Positions 46,710-56,569 of a DNA stretch of 64,000 bases are shown here, one piece after another; the stretch's first letter is position 1, and each line of letters begins with the position of its first letter. Below the pieces are notes generated by a model. The model did no database searches. It worked only from the letters and a program-made list of their open reading frames with translations, and was not told where the DNA came from. The translations under genes were made by a program, and so were the position numbers. Source of the stretch: Pontiella desulfatans (GTDB taxonomy: Bacteria; Verrucomicrobiota; Kiritimatiellia; Kiritimatiellales; Pontiellaceae); assembly GCF_900890425.1 (NCBI RefSeq), contig NZ_CAAHFG010000002.1, positions 496,001-560,000 of the forward strand. The letters run 5' to 3'.

Positions 46710-48985
46710 GTACAATTGGGAAATATGGACGATTTATCGAAGAGGATACGTGTTTTGAGCTGACCGCCACGCCGCCTCGCAAGTGGGTGAACCTGCACTG
46801 TAATGAAATCGGCGAGCACGAGATCTATTCCGAAATCACCAACATCGGTGACGGACTGACATGGTGCCGTGACGGGCAGGGCAACACCTGCACGCTGGTC
46901 AAGCATGACGACAAATATCTCTACATTCGCGATGAGGAGTCCGGCGCGGTCTTCTGTCCTGGTGGTGAACCCGCCCCGCAAACGGTCGATAACGTTGTTA
47001 CGCGCTACTATCCTGCTAAAACTGTCACGACGGGCGAGTGCGCGGGGCTCAAGGTGGAGCAACGCGTCTTTGTGCCGAGAAAACATGCGATGGAGGCGCG
47101 CACCGTCTGGATCGAGAACACCACCGATAAAGACAAAGAGATTTCTATCTTCATGTACGCCCGGTTCCAGCTTGATGGCTGCGATTCCGAGGGGCGCAAG
47201 GTTTGGAGCGACAACTATTCTGAAATCCATCCCGAGATTAACGGGGTTCTGGTGATCAACCGCAATGCCGACGTGCCGACGGACCGGTTCAAGGGATTTG
47301 TCCTGACACTCAACAACTATCATGGAGCCAGCGGCTACCGCGACTACTTCACCCGCTCTGATTTTTCCTTGAGCACCCCGAAAATTATCTGGGGATGGAA
47401 TGCTGATAACCGGTCGGGCATCGGTCCTGATTGTGCCGGTCTGGTGCAGGTGAAAATCAACGTCCTGGCGGGGGGCAAAGGGCGCGCCGACTTTCTGCTC
47501 GGGCAGGCTGCCTCGACCGACGAAGTGAGATCTATTCTTGCCGAGGCCTCCGAGGAAACGCTCGATTGCTGGTGCATAGAGCAGGAAGCTGCCGAGGAAA
47601 AACGGACGAACGCCTTCACGGTGAAGACCGGCAATGAAAACTGGGACGGCCTGCTGAACATTTTTGTTAAAAAGCAACTCTACTCGTATCTGATTAACAA
47701 GTCCGGATTCCGTGACAACCTGCAGTGCGACTGCGCGCTGGCGCTGTGTGATTACGAAGCCGCCGAAGCCAATCTGCTGCGCTCGCTCGCCTCGCAATAT
47801 GCTAACGGCTGCGTGCCGCATGGTTTTCGCCCGCTTAACCGGCTGGTTTATTCCGACAAGCCTGCCTGGATTTTTCTGGCGGTTTCCTGGCTCATCAAGG
47901 AGAGCGGCAACATGGAGCTGCTAGACGCCGTGGTGCCCTATTTTGAGTCCGATGAATCCGGAACCGTGTGGGATCATATGCTGCGCGCCATGCGCTATCT
48001 TTCCACTGATCTCGGTGCCAACGGCTTGTGCGACCAGCATCACGCCGACTGGAACGACGGGCTGGAGGCCACCAAAGAGGCGGGCGACCGTGAGTCGGTA
48101 ATGGTCACCATGCAGCTCTGTTTCGGCATGAAGGAATTCGCCGAGCTGGCTGAGCGCAAAGGCGACGACGCGACGGCCGCCTTTGCGCAGGCAGTTTACG
48201 ACACCTTTGCCGCGCGACTCAATAAGGTTGCCTGGGACGGGGAATGGTACGCGCGCACCCTCTGCGCCGACGGCTATGTCATCGGCTCTTCCGAGAGTGA
48301 AGAGGGGCGTATTTTTATGAATACCCAGAGCTGGGCTGTGCTTTCCGGAATCGCCCCCGAAGACCGCGCCCGGCAGTGTATGGAATCGGTTGACAAGCTG
48401 ATTGAAACGGAGCGGGGTTTTCAGATCTGCGCGCCGGGATTCAGCCGGTACGATCCGCGTATTGGGCAGATGTCCAACAGCATGTCTGGTTGTGCTGAAA
48501 ACGGCGGTTGCTATAATCACGGGGCAGGCTTTAAAGGCGTGGCTGATTGCATGATGGGGCGGGCCGACGATGCCTGGCGCACCTTTGAAAAGGTCACGCC
48601 CGACAATCCGTACAATCCGGTTTCCAATTCTGAGTGCGAACCGTTTTCCTATAACAACTACTACAGCCAGGTTCCGTTCGTTAAGGGGCGTTCCGGCTAC
48701 CCGTGGCGCACCGGCACTGCCGGCTGGTTCACCATGCTGATGGTGGAGTGGATCCTAGGCGCACGCCGTCACTACGATGGCCTGCTGGTCGACCCATGCC
48801 TGCCTGCTAAAATTAAAGCAGCATCGGTCAAGCGCACCTTCCGCGGCACCGTGTTCCACATCACGCTCGATAACAGTGCCGGTCGCTGCAAGGGCGCGAC
48901 CGAGATTACCGTGGATGGCAAACAGACGGATGGGAACGTTCTTACTGCCGATGGCGGGAGCCATCAAGTTAATGTGATAATCTAG
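46706..48985 (+). CDS. GH94-like glycoside phosphorylase/hydrolase
   Basis: This 759-residue protein has the GH94 layout. An N-terminal beta-sandwich (CRDGQGNTCTLVKHDDKY) is followed by an (alpha/alpha)6 barrel with the catalytic Asp in HHADWNDGLEATKE (near residue 448), and then the C-terminal RTGTAGWFTMLMVEWILG segment and a small beta domain. GH94 enzymes cleave beta-glucosidic bonds with phosphate. The exact bond is not predictable. It is cytoplasmic by lack of a signal and is coupled to the symporter by ATGA. Confidence 0.85.
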   Translation: MSTIGKYGRFIEEDTCFELTATPPRKWVNLHCNEIGEHEIYSEITNIGDGLTWCRDGQGNTCTLVKHDDKYLYIRDEESGAVFCPGGEPAPQTVDNVVTRYYPAKTVTTGECAGLKVEQRVFVPRKHAMEARTVWIENTTDKDKEISIFMYARFQLDGCDSEGRKVWSDNYSEIHPEINGVLVINRNADVPTDRFKGFVLTLNNYHGASGYRDYFTRSDFSLSTPKIIWGWNADNRSGIGPDCAGLVQVKINVLAGGKGRADFLLGQAASTDEVRSILAEASEETLDCWCIEQEAAEEKRTNAFTVKTGNENWDGLLNIFVKKQLYSYLINKSGFRDNLQCDCALALCDYEAAEANLLRSLASQYANGCVPHGFRPLNRLVYSDKPAWIFLAVSWLIKESGNMELLDAVVPYFESDESGTVWDHMLRAMRYLSTDLGANGLCDQHHADWNDGLEATKEAGDRESVMVTMQLCFGMKEFAELAERKGDDATAAFAQAVYDTFAARLNKVAWDGEWYARTLCADGYVIGSSESEEGRIFMNTQSWAVLSGIAPEDRARQCMESVDKLIETERGFQICAPGFSRYDPRIGQMSNSMSGCAENGGCYNHGAGFKGVADCMMGRADDAWRTFEKVTPDNPYNPVSNSECEPFSYNNYYSQVPFVKGRSGYPWRTGTAGWFTMLMVEWILGARRHYDGLLVDPCLPAKIKAASVKRTFRGTVFHITLDNSAGRCKGATEITVDGKQTDGNVLTADGGSHQVNVII

Positions 48986-49009
48986 ATAAATTACAGGAGA
49001 ACCCGTATT

Positions 49010-50356
49010 ATGAAACCGATGAATATTCTTTACCTTCACGCGCACGATGCTGGCCGCTATGTGCAGCCTTATGGGTTTCCGTTTGAGACTCCGAATCTGA
49101 TGGCGTTCGCCCGCGAAAGTGTCCTTTTTCGCAAAGCCTTCTGCGTTGCGCCAACCTGCGGGCCGAGCCGAGCCGCGCTTCTTTCCGGCCAGTATCCTCA
49201 TCAGATCGGAATGTATGGACTTCCGGGCAATCATCAGGGCTGGGTGTTTGATGACTACGGCAAGCATCTGGTCAATCAGCTGAACAAACAGGGTTACCAA
49301 ACCGTGCTCGCCGGTGCGCAGCACGAGGGCAATCATGCGGAGCATTTCCCTGAGATCGAATATGAGCGCGTACTGGAACGTGAGGAACCCGTTCGCGAAC
49401 AGGACGGGGAGTTTTATCCAGAAACTATCAATAAGGTTGAAGCGTTTCTAGCCACTCGAAAGGATGAGCGCCCGTTCTTCCTTTCCGTCGGTATCGACGA
49501 GCCGCATCGCGACAACATTCCTCGCCCGGAACTCAACCTCCACGGCGCCGGCGACCGCTTTTCCAAAACCCGTTATTACGATCCCGACAAACTGGATTAC
49601 CGCTATACGGCACCGCCGCCGTGGCTCCCCGACCTGCCGGAATTGCGCAAAGACATGGAAAGTTACCGCGAAGGCGTACAGATCATGGACGAATACATGG
49701 GCCGGGTTCTCTACGCACTTAAGCATAACGGGCTGGAGGAAAACACGCTGGTGATCATAACAACGGATCATGGAATTGAATTTGCCGGCGGTAAAAAGAC
49801 GCTATCGGAGCAAGGGACTCAGGTGATGTTGATGATTCGCGGGCCGAAGGGTGCGGATACACCGTTCACCGGAGGGAAAGTGGTGGAGCCCATGGTTACG
49901 CAACTGGATATCTATCCGACCCTGTGTGAGCTGCTGGGGATGAAGGTTCCGCAGAAACTGGAAGGCGACAGCCTGCTGCCGCTCATTGCCGGGCAGGTCG
50001 AGGCGCTGCATGAGGCTGTGTTTATGGAGCAGACCTATCACGGGAATTTAGAACCGTTGCGTGCGGTCCGCACTGAGCGCTATAAATATGTTCGCCGTCA
50101 TCTGCCCGTCGGCCCGCTTATGCGGGCAGACGGACCCAGTTCTCGGGTGATGGAAAAGATCGGCTGGTTTGATCGTCCGCTTGGGCACGAGGAGCTGTTC
50201 GATTTGTATCTTGACCCGTGGGAAGCCTGCAACCGCGTAGCTGATCCGGACTATGCCGAAATCAAAGTGGAACTGTCCGCCAGATTGGATGCATGGATGC
50301 AGGAGACCGGCGACCCGTTCCCGACCGGAATATTTCCGACTCCTCCGAATGAATGA
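49010..50356 (+). CDS. Type I sulfatase (formylglycine-dependent)
   Basis: This 448-residue enzyme carries the sulfatase signature C-x-P-S-R (Cys50 in TCGPSRAALLSG), metal-site residues in ILYLHAHDAGR and TDHGIEFAGG, and the usual C-terminal subdomain. The cysteine must be oxidised to formylglycine by an FGE or anSME encoded elsewhere. No signal peptide is seen, so it would act in the cytoplasm on imported sulfated sugars, which is unusual as many homologues are exported. It follows the GH94-like gene by 24 bp with AGGAGA upstream. Confidence 0.92.
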   Translation: MKPMNILYLHAHDAGRYVQPYGFPFETPNLMAFARESVLFRKAFCVAPTCGPSRAALLSGQYPHQIGMYGLPGNHQGWVFDDYGKHLVNQLNKQGYQTVLAGAQHEGNHAEHFPEIEYERVLEREEPVREQDGEFYPETINKVEAFLATRKDERPFFLSVGIDEPHRDNIPRPELNLHGAGDRFSKTRYYDPDKLDYRYTAPPPWLPDLPELRKDMESYREGVQIMDEYMGRVLYALKHNGLEENTLVIITTDHGIEFAGGKKTLSEQGTQVMLMIRGPKGADTPFTGGKVVEPMVTQLDIYPTLCELLGMKVPQKLEGDSLLPLIAGQVEALHEAVFMEQTYHGNLEPLRAVRTERYKYVRRHLPVGPLMRADGPSSRVMEKIGWFDRPLGHEELFDLYLDPWEACNRVADPDYAEIKVELSARLDAWMQETGDPFPTGIFPTPPNE

Positions 50357-50484
50357 TATACTGTTGATACACAGCGATCATCACCGATATGACCGCATCG
50401 GGTGAACGCGATGACGTGTTCTATTCTTTCCGCAGTCGGCTCCCGGGGATTGTTCGCCGGGAGGGGTTCAAAAAAGGAGTTTCC

Positions 50485-51408
50485 ATGAAGGTTTTTATTG
50501 TTGGCGGAACCGGATTGCTTGGCTCGCATATCACAACGCAGCTGCTTGAAAAGGGTCACGAGGTGACGCTGTTCAGCCGCCATGCAGATGCGATCCCGGC
50601 GTACAGAACCATGTCCGGTGTCCAGCTGGTGAACGGCAGCTATTATGACGAAGAAGCGCTTAAAAAGGCGCTTCCCGGCCACGATGCCTGCATCAATATC
50701 GTACTCACATGGGGAGACTCCGCTCGGACGATGCTCGACAATGATACGCGCCCGTGTGTGATGCTGATGGAACTTGCCGCACAAGTCGGCATCAAATCGT
50801 TTGTGTTTGTATCATCCACCGCGGCGCTTGGTGAGTATCGCCGCGATATGGATGAGGGGATGATCTCGAAGCCGATGGAGCCGCCGTTTGACTTTTATTG
50901 TGCGTCAAAACGAGCCACAGAACTTTTCCTTCTCGCCCAGACGTATCGCTGTGACATGCGCTGCAATATCGTCCGCCCCGGTGCCTTTTTCGGCAGGCCG
51001 GCGGTGAAGGGAGTGCGCATGCACGGGAACGATATTTTTACGAAGCTTGCGCGCAGTATTCGGGACAATGAGCCGGTCGAAATTGTGGAGAACACGGGCA
51101 CGCAGTATCTCGCGGTTCAGGATCTGGCGTGCGTCGTCAACGCCTGCCTGTACGGTTCAATGAACCGGGAGATCTACTTTGTGCTGTCAAAGATCTGGTA
51201 TACACACGAACAGATTGCCAAAGCGGCGATCCGTATCGCCGGATCAAAGTGCGATCTAGTGCTTCTTCCGAATCCGGAGAAGGACGAACCCAAACTTTAC
51301 AAACTCGACAAAATTAAAAACCACTTCGGGTTCGAATTCGATGCCTGGCCGGAAATACAGGGAACGCTGGAGTATCTGATCACCGTTCCGGAATCATCCG
51401 ATCTTTAA
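50485..51408 (+). CDS. NAD(P)-dependent epimerase/dehydratase (extended SDR)
   Basis: This ~307-residue protein has the nucleotide-binding motif GGTGLLGSH near the start and the catalytic YCASK pair (Y-x3-K). It is of the extended short-chain dehydrogenase type that acts on sugars or nucleotide sugars. The ATG at 50485 follows AAGGAG; an in-frame upstream start is rejected. It probably converts the released sugar in the pathway of this cluster. About 130 bp separate it from the sulfatase. Confidence 0.85.
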   Translation: MKVFIVGGTGLLGSHITTQLLEKGHEVTLFSRHADAIPAYRTMSGVQLVNGSYYDEEALKKALPGHDACINIVLTWGDSARTMLDNDTRPCVMLMELAAQVGIKSFVFVSSTAALGEYRRDMDEGMISKPMEPPFDFYCASKRATELFLLAQTYRCDMRCNIVRPGAFFGRPAVKGVRMHGNDIFTKLARSIRDNEPVEIVENTGTQYLAVQDLACVVNACLYGSMNREIYFVLSKIWYTHEQIAKAAIRIAGSKCDLVLLPNPEKDEPKLYKLDKIKNHFGFEFDAWPEIQGTLEYLITVPESSDL

Positions 51409-51434
51409 GAAGGGCTTGACTGAGGGCTGCTGCC

Positions 51435-51452
51435 GGTGCATGTGCTTGCAGG
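51435..51452 (+). promoter_or_regulatory. 18-bp motif shared with the 60939 site (GH51 gene leader)
   Basis: GGTGCATGTGCTTGCAGG is found here, 63 bp before the GH51-like start, and again at 60939, 66 bp before the PQQ protein start. Both are followed by a G-rich run. The similar spacing suggests a common promoter or regulator site for these two exported proteins. Confidence 0.5.
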
Positions 51453-51497
51453 GAGGGGCTTTTGATTTTCAGCGGGGGGATGTGATTAAATACAGAA

Positions 51498-53183
51498 GTG
51501 AAAAGGACCTTTTTTGTTTGTCTGATGAGTTTGCTTGTGAATTCCTGCGCCGGATTCCCTTCTCAGGAAGGGGGTGTAATCGGTGGTGTGACGGTGGTTC
51601 GGATTTATAACGAAACACTGAACGAGGTGGATCATCGCCTGTTCGGCCAGTTTATGGAGCGTCCTGCGTCAGGGGAACCGGGCCCTGAAGCGGGGTTGAT
51701 TCCGGGCACCCATTCCCTGCAGCCCGAAGTCTTGCGCCTGTTGGATGAGATGAACATTCCAATCATTCGCTTTCCAGGCGGGTCAGCCATTCAGCACTGC
51801 GAACGACACTGGCCTGATTTTATCGATAATGTTCCCGGACAGGATGAAGAACGGCCCATTGGAAGATTCTACGGGTTCTATGAATTCCTGACGGACTGTG
51901 AAACCCTGAAGGCCGAGCCGATGCTGGTGGTGAACTTTCGAGCAGCAGTTTGGAAGGAATATTCTCTGGAAAAAGCTGCGCAGCTGGCCGCCGGTCTGGT
52001 GGCCTACGCCAATGCGCCGGTTGGTGCCGACCTTCCTTGTGGCATGCCTGACTGGCCGGCGGCGCGCGCCGCCAGCGGACACCCCGAACCGTTCGGAGTC
52101 AGAATTTTTCAACTCGGCAATGAATGGGCCGGATGGACCGGATCCATCGCGAAACAGACCGGCATCATCAATACGCCAGAGCAGGTCGAGTGGACTAAGC
52201 AGTGCATCAGAGCTTTCGCCATAGCTATGAGGCAGGTCGATCCATCCATTGAACTGATTATAGACGGTCAGGTCTGGGATGATGACGATTTTGTTTTCGT
52301 CGATATGCTGCTCGCGGATCAGAGCCTGAAGGAGGTCGTGCAGTACGTTGCAGTTCACTACTACCGCCCGTGGGGTGTGAAAAGCATCTCGAAGAACGGT
52401 GAGGAATGCGGATGGGAAGATCTGACTGATTTAGATGTCTGGCGTGCCTGCATCAGTGTGCCCGATATTGACAGCAACGGCGTATCGGTCTTTAACGATC
52501 GTGCCTTTTCTCTGTCGGTAGGGCACGGTTGGCCGATTGCCATGACCGAATGGAACTGGAACGGTTGGGGCGATGAAACCGGCAATCCGGTGTTTAGATC
52601 CGCCTATATGCGCGGCGTGGGTGCCGCAGGTATGCTGAACGCCATGTTGCGCAGCGGCGGAGAACTTAAGATGGGATTCCAGTCCATGCTGGTCGGCAGC
52701 GAGTGGGGAATCATGGCAGTTCGCGTTGATCCCGAAGCCAAACACAAAGCGGTTATGACTCCCACCGGACAGATGACGGCGTTCTATGGACGCTGCCACG
52801 GCAGTCGGCGCCTGCGGGTGGAAATGGACGGCCTTGAATATTTCAACCAGCCGGTTCGTCTCGAAAACATCCAGCCGGCAGAACAGGTCGCCCTGCTTGA
52901 TATTGTAGCAACTGCAACTGGCGACCGAATTTATATGCATGTGATCAACCGCGATTTTGAAAACGACCGACGGATCACAATCGACCTGCAGGGAATGACA
53001 GTCGGAGGGAATGCCGTGAGTCATTGTATGCAGGGCCGGATCGAATCAGGCGGCATCTGGGAAATTGTGGCTCAGGAGATAGACCGGGAAGTAAGCGCAG
53101 AAGATGACCGGTTGCAAACCACGCTGCCTCCGCGCTCGGTTTCGATCGTCGAAATCCCGCTGGTCAAATTATTTGCAGACTAA
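51498..53183 (+). CDS. GH51-like alpha-L-arabinofuranosidase lipoprotein
   Basis: This 561-residue protein has a lipobox (LVNSC, Cys17), so it is an exported lipoprotein. The catalytic barrel shows the family acid/base in FQLGNEWAGW (Glu209), the nucleophile in MTEWNWNGW (Glu351), and RFPGGSAIQH near the N-terminus. A C-terminal beta domain follows, ending in PPRSVSIVEIPL. The family removes arabinofuranose from plant or algal glycans. The exported site contrasts with the cytoplasmic enzymes upstream. It has its own leader with the 18-bp motif. Confidence 0.85.
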   Translation: MKRTFFVCLMSLLVNSCAGFPSQEGGVIGGVTVVRIYNETLNEVDHRLFGQFMERPASGEPGPEAGLIPGTHSLQPEVLRLLDEMNIPIIRFPGGSAIQHCERHWPDFIDNVPGQDEERPIGRFYGFYEFLTDCETLKAEPMLVVNFRAAVWKEYSLEKAAQLAAGLVAYANAPVGADLPCGMPDWPAARAASGHPEPFGVRIFQLGNEWAGWTGSIAKQTGIINTPEQVEWTKQCIRAFAIAMRQVDPSIELIIDGQVWDDDDFVFVDMLLADQSLKEVVQYVAVHYYRPWGVKSISKNGEECGWEDLTDLDVWRACISVPDIDSNGVSVFNDRAFSLSVGHGWPIAMTEWNWNGWGDETGNPVFRSAYMRGVGAAGMLNAMLRSGGELKMGFQSMLVGSEWGIMAVRVDPEAKHKAVMTPTGQMTAFYGRCHGSRRLRVEMDGLEYFNQPVRLENIQPAEQVALLDIVATATGDRIYMHVINRDFENDRRITIDLQGMTVGGNAVSHCMQGRIESGGIWEIVAQEIDREVSAEDDRLQTTLPPRSVSIVEIPLVKLFAD

Positions 53184-53297
53184 TATTTATCGGGATCTGG
53201 TGCCATAGTGCCATGTTATCTTGAAACCAATTGGGTTTTTAGCGAAGGATCAAAAAAGTTTAATTGTGAGCAAAGAAATCCTGGGTGGAGGGCGCAT

Positions 53298-54053
53298 ATG
53301 AAAATGCAGGCAGGAATTTTGATTTTGGTGATGCTGAGCGCGGGGTGCGATTCCTCGAAGCCGAAGACGGTGTCACTGTATGCGGCGGCGGGTCTGCGCG
53401 ATGCCGTTGAAGTGTTGAGAGCCGGATTCTCTCGACAGACGGGCATGGAGATCGAGGTGGATTATGCCGGAAGCGGCGTGGTTCTTGCCCGTGTTCAGAA
53501 AGATCCTTCAGCCGATCTATTCCTGCCCGCCGATGTCTGGTATGTTGATCGCTTGAATGAGTTGGCGGGGCTGGTCGAAGAGTCAGTTCCGGTTGCTCAG
53601 CTGATTCCTGTTTTGATTGTTGCCAAGGGCAACCCGAAGGACATCACGAGCGTGGTTGACCTGACTCGCCCTGATGTGAAAACCGCAATGGGTAATCCCA
53701 AGGCTTGTCAGATTGGACGACTCAGTAAACTGATGCTGGATCGCGCCGGACTGGATTGGGAGCATGTGGTGGACGAGGAGTCATTGACCGTCAATGAGCT
53801 GGCGATTTGGGTGAAGATGAATGCCGCAGATGCGGCAGTGGTTTGGGCTTCTACGGCGGCGACTGTGGCCGATAGCGTAGAGGTGATTGAACTGGAGGCC
53901 AAGCCCGATGAAATTTCGATGGTCAATTGTGCGCTAATCAAAACCGCCCCGAATGCGGCGGCGGCTCAGGCGTTTATTCAGTTTATGGCCGGACCGGAAG
54001 GTCAGCAGATTTTTGTGCAGACGGGATTTGCGGGAGTTGAAAAAACAAAGTGA
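53298..54053 (+). CDS. modA: ModA-like substrate-binding lipoprotein (copy 1)
   Basis: This ~251-residue protein starts at ATG 53298 behind GGAGGG and has a lipobox (LSAGC). The body matches molybdate/tungstate-type binding proteins: LYAAAGLRDAVEVL, GSGVVLARVQKDPSADLFLPAD, and VWASTA near the end. It would capture an oxyanion at the outer face of the inner membrane and pass it to the permease downstream. It overlaps the permease by 4 bp (GTGA). The exact anion is inferred, not shown. Confidence 0.85.
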   Translation: MKMQAGILILVMLSAGCDSSKPKTVSLYAAAGLRDAVEVLRAGFSRQTGMEIEVDYAGSGVVLARVQKDPSADLFLPADVWYVDRLNELAGLVEESVPVAQLIPVLIVAKGNPKDITSVVDLTRPDVKTAMGNPKACQIGRLSKLMLDRAGLDWEHVVDEESLTVNELAIWVKMNAADAAVVWASTAATVADSVEVIELEAKPDEISMVNCALIKTAPNAAAAQAFIQFMAGPEGQQIFVQTGFAGVEKTK

Positions 54054-54904
54054 AGAAAAAACCGTCAGTTCGAATGCGGGAGGAACGGCTGAAAATGGTC
54101 GGTCCGCGCGTCAATCTGCTATCCGTGCTGTGTATGGGAATGCTTTTGTTTTGCGTGGTGATTGTGGCCGGGCTGGTTGCCGCTGACGTGATATATCTGG
54201 CGGAACAAAAGTTTTCGGTGGGCGAAATCTGGACACTGTTTACCGCCAAATCCATTCTGCGCGCGCTGCGGCTGAGCTTGATTACATCGCTTACGACGCT
54301 GGCACTGGTGATTGTGACCGCCCTGCCCGCAGGCTACGCCTTGAGCCGTTACCGCTTCCCCGGCCACTCGCTTTGCAACACGCTGGTCGATGTTCCAATT
54401 TTTCTGCCGCCGATAGTGATTGGCATTTCCCTGTTGGCCTTTTTCGGTTTTGGTGTTGGGAATGCGCTGAAACAGGCGCTCAGCGGGGGCGGCATTTCGC
54501 TGGTCTCGTGGATTGGTATTGTGCTTTGCCAGTATGTCATTTCCATGTCGTACGGCATTCGCTCCGTGAAGGCCGCGTTCGACACAGGCCTGCGTGAATT
54601 AGAGCAGGTGGCCTGCACGCTCGGTTGCTCGCAATGGCAGGCGTTTTGGAAAGTATCGCTGCCGCTGGCGCGCCCCGGTGTGATGGCGGGGTGCATCCTG
54701 GTTTGGGCGCGCGGGATCGGCGTGTTCGGCCCGCTAATGGTTTTTGTCGGCACCGGCTCGCGTGTGCAGGTGATGCCGACGATGATGTGGCTTGAACTGA
54801 GCGTCGGTAACATCGAGGTCTCGCTGGCGATTGCGCTGATCATGCTTGTGCTCATCGGCATCGGGCTTGGCGCAATCCACTTTCTGGAAAGGGATCGCTC
54901 ATGA
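54050..54904 (+). CDS. modB: ModB-like ABC permease
   Basis: This 284-residue inner-membrane protein has about six spans and the EAA-type loop CTLGCSQWQAFWKVSLPLAR-PG that contacts the ATPase. It also shows LVDVPIFLPPIVIGISLL, typical of molybdate/sulfate permeases. The start is GTG, coupled to the upstream modA. It is coupled to the ATPase by ATGA at 54901. Confidence 0.88.
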   Translation: MKKKPSVRMREERLKMVGPRVNLLSVLCMGMLLFCVVIVAGLVAADVIYLAEQKFSVGEIWTLFTAKSILRALRLSLITSLTTLALVIVTALPAGYALSRYRFPGHSLCNTLVDVPIFLPPIVIGISLLAFFGFGVGNALKQALSGGGISLVSWIGIVLCQYVISMSYGIRSVKAAFDTGLRELEQVACTLGCSQWQAFWKVSLPLARPGVMAGCILVWARGIGVFGPLMVFVGTGSRVQVMPTMMWLELSVGNIEVSLAIALIMLVLIGIGLGAIHFLERDRS

Positions 54905-55635
54905 ACGCGCTTGAAATCAACGGACTTTCGATGCATGCGGGTATGTTCCGCGTCGGCGAACTTTCGTTGACCATCGCCGAAGGAGAATATTTCACCCTGA
55001 TGGGTCGCACCGGCTCCGGAAAAAGCCTGCTGCTCAAAGCGGTTTGCGGATTGGCGCGAATCGAAACGGGACGTATATACATTTGCGGAGATGATGTCAC
55101 CGCGCTCGAACCGCGATTTCGCGGGATCGGTTATGTTCCGCAAGACGGCGGACTTTTTCCGCATCTCAACGTACGCTGCAATATTGCTTTTCCACTGACC
55201 GTGCGCGGCACGCCGCTCAACCGGGTGGCGGCGGAGATGGCCGAAGCGGTTGAAACACTGGGGCTGACACCACTGCTCGACCGGGCAATCCGCGGACTCA
55301 GCGGCGGCGAACGGCAGAAAGTGGCGCTTGCCCGCGCACTGGCCTGCCGTCCGCGGTTGCTGATTCTTGACGAGCCGGTCTGCGCACTGGACGAACCTGC
55401 CCGCTACGAAATTTGCGCGGAACTCTGCCGTGTGCAGAAGAAGTTTAATGTCGCCACGCTGCATGTCTGCCACAGTCGGGCCGAAGCCGAGCAGGTTTCC
55501 GACCGTGTCGGAGTGATGCACGAAGGGCAGCTGATTGAATCCGGCGTTCTCAGTAAACTGCTCAGCGAAAGCGGCCACGAAGCCGTGCAACGATTATTTA
55601 AAACGAATGGAAAGAGGCTGAACCATGAAATATAA
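54901..55635 (+). CDS. ABC transporter ATPase of molybdate/sulfate type
   Basis: This 244-residue ATPase has Walker A GRTGSGKS, Q-loop PQDGGLFPHLNVRCNIAF, signature LSGGERQK, Walker B LLILDEPVCALDE and the H-loop in HVCHSR. It lacks the C-terminal TOBE anion sensor seen in ModC, so it is a short form. Start overlaps modB by 4 bp; the end overlaps the second binding protein by 11 bp, tying all four genes together. Confidence 0.9.
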   Translation: MNALEINGLSMHAGMFRVGELSLTIAEGEYFTLMGRTGSGKSLLLKAVCGLARIETGRIYICGDDVTALEPRFRGIGYVPQDGGLFPHLNVRCNIAFPLTVRGTPLNRVAAEMAEAVETLGLTPLLDRAIRGLSGGERQKVALARALACRPRLLILDEPVCALDEPARYEICAELCRVQKKFNVATLHVCHSRAEAEQVSDRVGVMHEGQLIESGVLSKLLSESGHEAVQRLFKTNGKRLNHEI

Positions 55636-56482
55636 AGTGGGAATACTGTTGCTCGCAGCCCTTATTCTGGCGGGCTGTTCACCGAAAGAAAAAACGGAAT
55701 CGCCTCTGCTCTGCCATGTCGGTGGAACCATGCGCCCGGTTTTTGAAAAACTGACTAAGGCCTATGAAGCCGAAACCGGGAAGAAAGTGGAAATTAACTC
55801 TGCGGGCTCCGGTGAACTGCTGGCCAATATCGAGATGCAAGCCGAAGGCGATCTCTATGTCAGCCACGATCCGTTCCTCGACATCATCATGAGCAAAGGG
55901 CTGGCCGTAAACGGCTGGACCCTCGGCGAAATTTATCCCGTCATTATCGTTCAGAAGGGCAACCCGAAAAATATTCAGACACTAAACGACCTTGCCCGTG
56001 ACGATGTGGAACTGGCTTTGACCGATTACAAGCTTTCCACCCTCGGCCGCCTGTTGCCCACTATCTTCAGGACCGCCGGGATGAGTTTGAACGCATTGAC
56101 CCAACAGAAAAACATCGTCATTCATCGCAGTGGATCCTATGTTGCCAATCTGGTGGCTATGAAAAGTGCCGACGCCGCACTGGTTTGGGAGGCCGTGGCC
56201 GTTCTGCGCCGCGACAAGCTCGACAGTATTCCGATCACAGAAAATCTACCGGTTCCGTATGTCGATGCGGTTACCAGTGCCACCGGAAAATCCTACAAGC
56301 TCACGCCCGTCCGGGTGACTATCTGCTCGCTGAAATGCTCCAAACAACTTGAAGCGGTGGACAAATTCATGCGATTTGTCAGTTCTTTCCGGGCTAAAAG
56401 AATTCTTGAAGAATATGGCTTTGGTGTTTCTGCAGACTTACGCAAACAGGAATATAAAGAGGGAAAAAGGGTCAATTTGTAA
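55625..56482 (+). CDS. ModA-like substrate-binding lipoprotein (copy 2)
   Basis: This 285-residue protein has a lipobox (LILAGC) and the same fold wording as copy 1: VGGTMRPVFEKLTKAYEAET, GSGELLANIEMQAEGDLYVS, VIIVQKGNPKN. It ends with a longer C-terminal tail (RKQEYKEGKRVNL). Two binding proteins in one operon could widen ligand range. It overlaps the ATPase by 11 bp. It is followed by a 114-bp gap with a short possible peptide. Confidence 0.85.
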   Translation: MKYKVGILLLAALILAGCSPKEKTESPLLCHVGGTMRPVFEKLTKAYEAETGKKVEINSAGSGELLANIEMQAEGDLYVSHDPFLDIIMSKGLAVNGWTLGEIYPVIIVQKGNPKNIQTLNDLARDDVELALTDYKLSTLGRLLPTIFRTAGMSLNALTQQKNIVIHRSGSYVANLVAMKSADAALVWEAVAVLRRDKLDSIPITENLPVPYVDAVTSATGKSYKLTPVRVTICSLKCSKQLEAVDKFMRFVSSFRAKRILEEYGFGVSADLRKQEYKEGKRVNL

Positions 56483-56509
56483 TTTTTTAGAGGAGTGCGA
56501 GGTGTGGAA

Positions 56510-56569
56510 ATGTGGGTCTGGTATGTGCTCGGCACATTTTCGTCTGGCACCGTCCAGACTGCTTCGTAG
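56510..56569 (+). CDS. Possible 19-residue hydrophobic peptide
   Basis: ATG at 56510 follows GAGGT and opens a 19-codon frame, MWVWYVLGTFSSGTVQTAS, in the only gap of the transport cluster. Such a Trp-rich peptide could be a leader or a tiny membrane component. The same DNA can also fold (ATGTGC-TCG-GCACAT and GTCTGG/CCAGAC), so it may instead be a structured leader. Weak evidence. Confidence 0.25.
   Translation: MWVWYVLGTFSSGTVQTAS

Noticed and set aside
51435-51452. Sigma-54 promoter at the shared 18-mer
   Set aside because: GG and GC are separated by 11 instead of 10 bases, so the fit is off by one; kept only as an unexplained motif.
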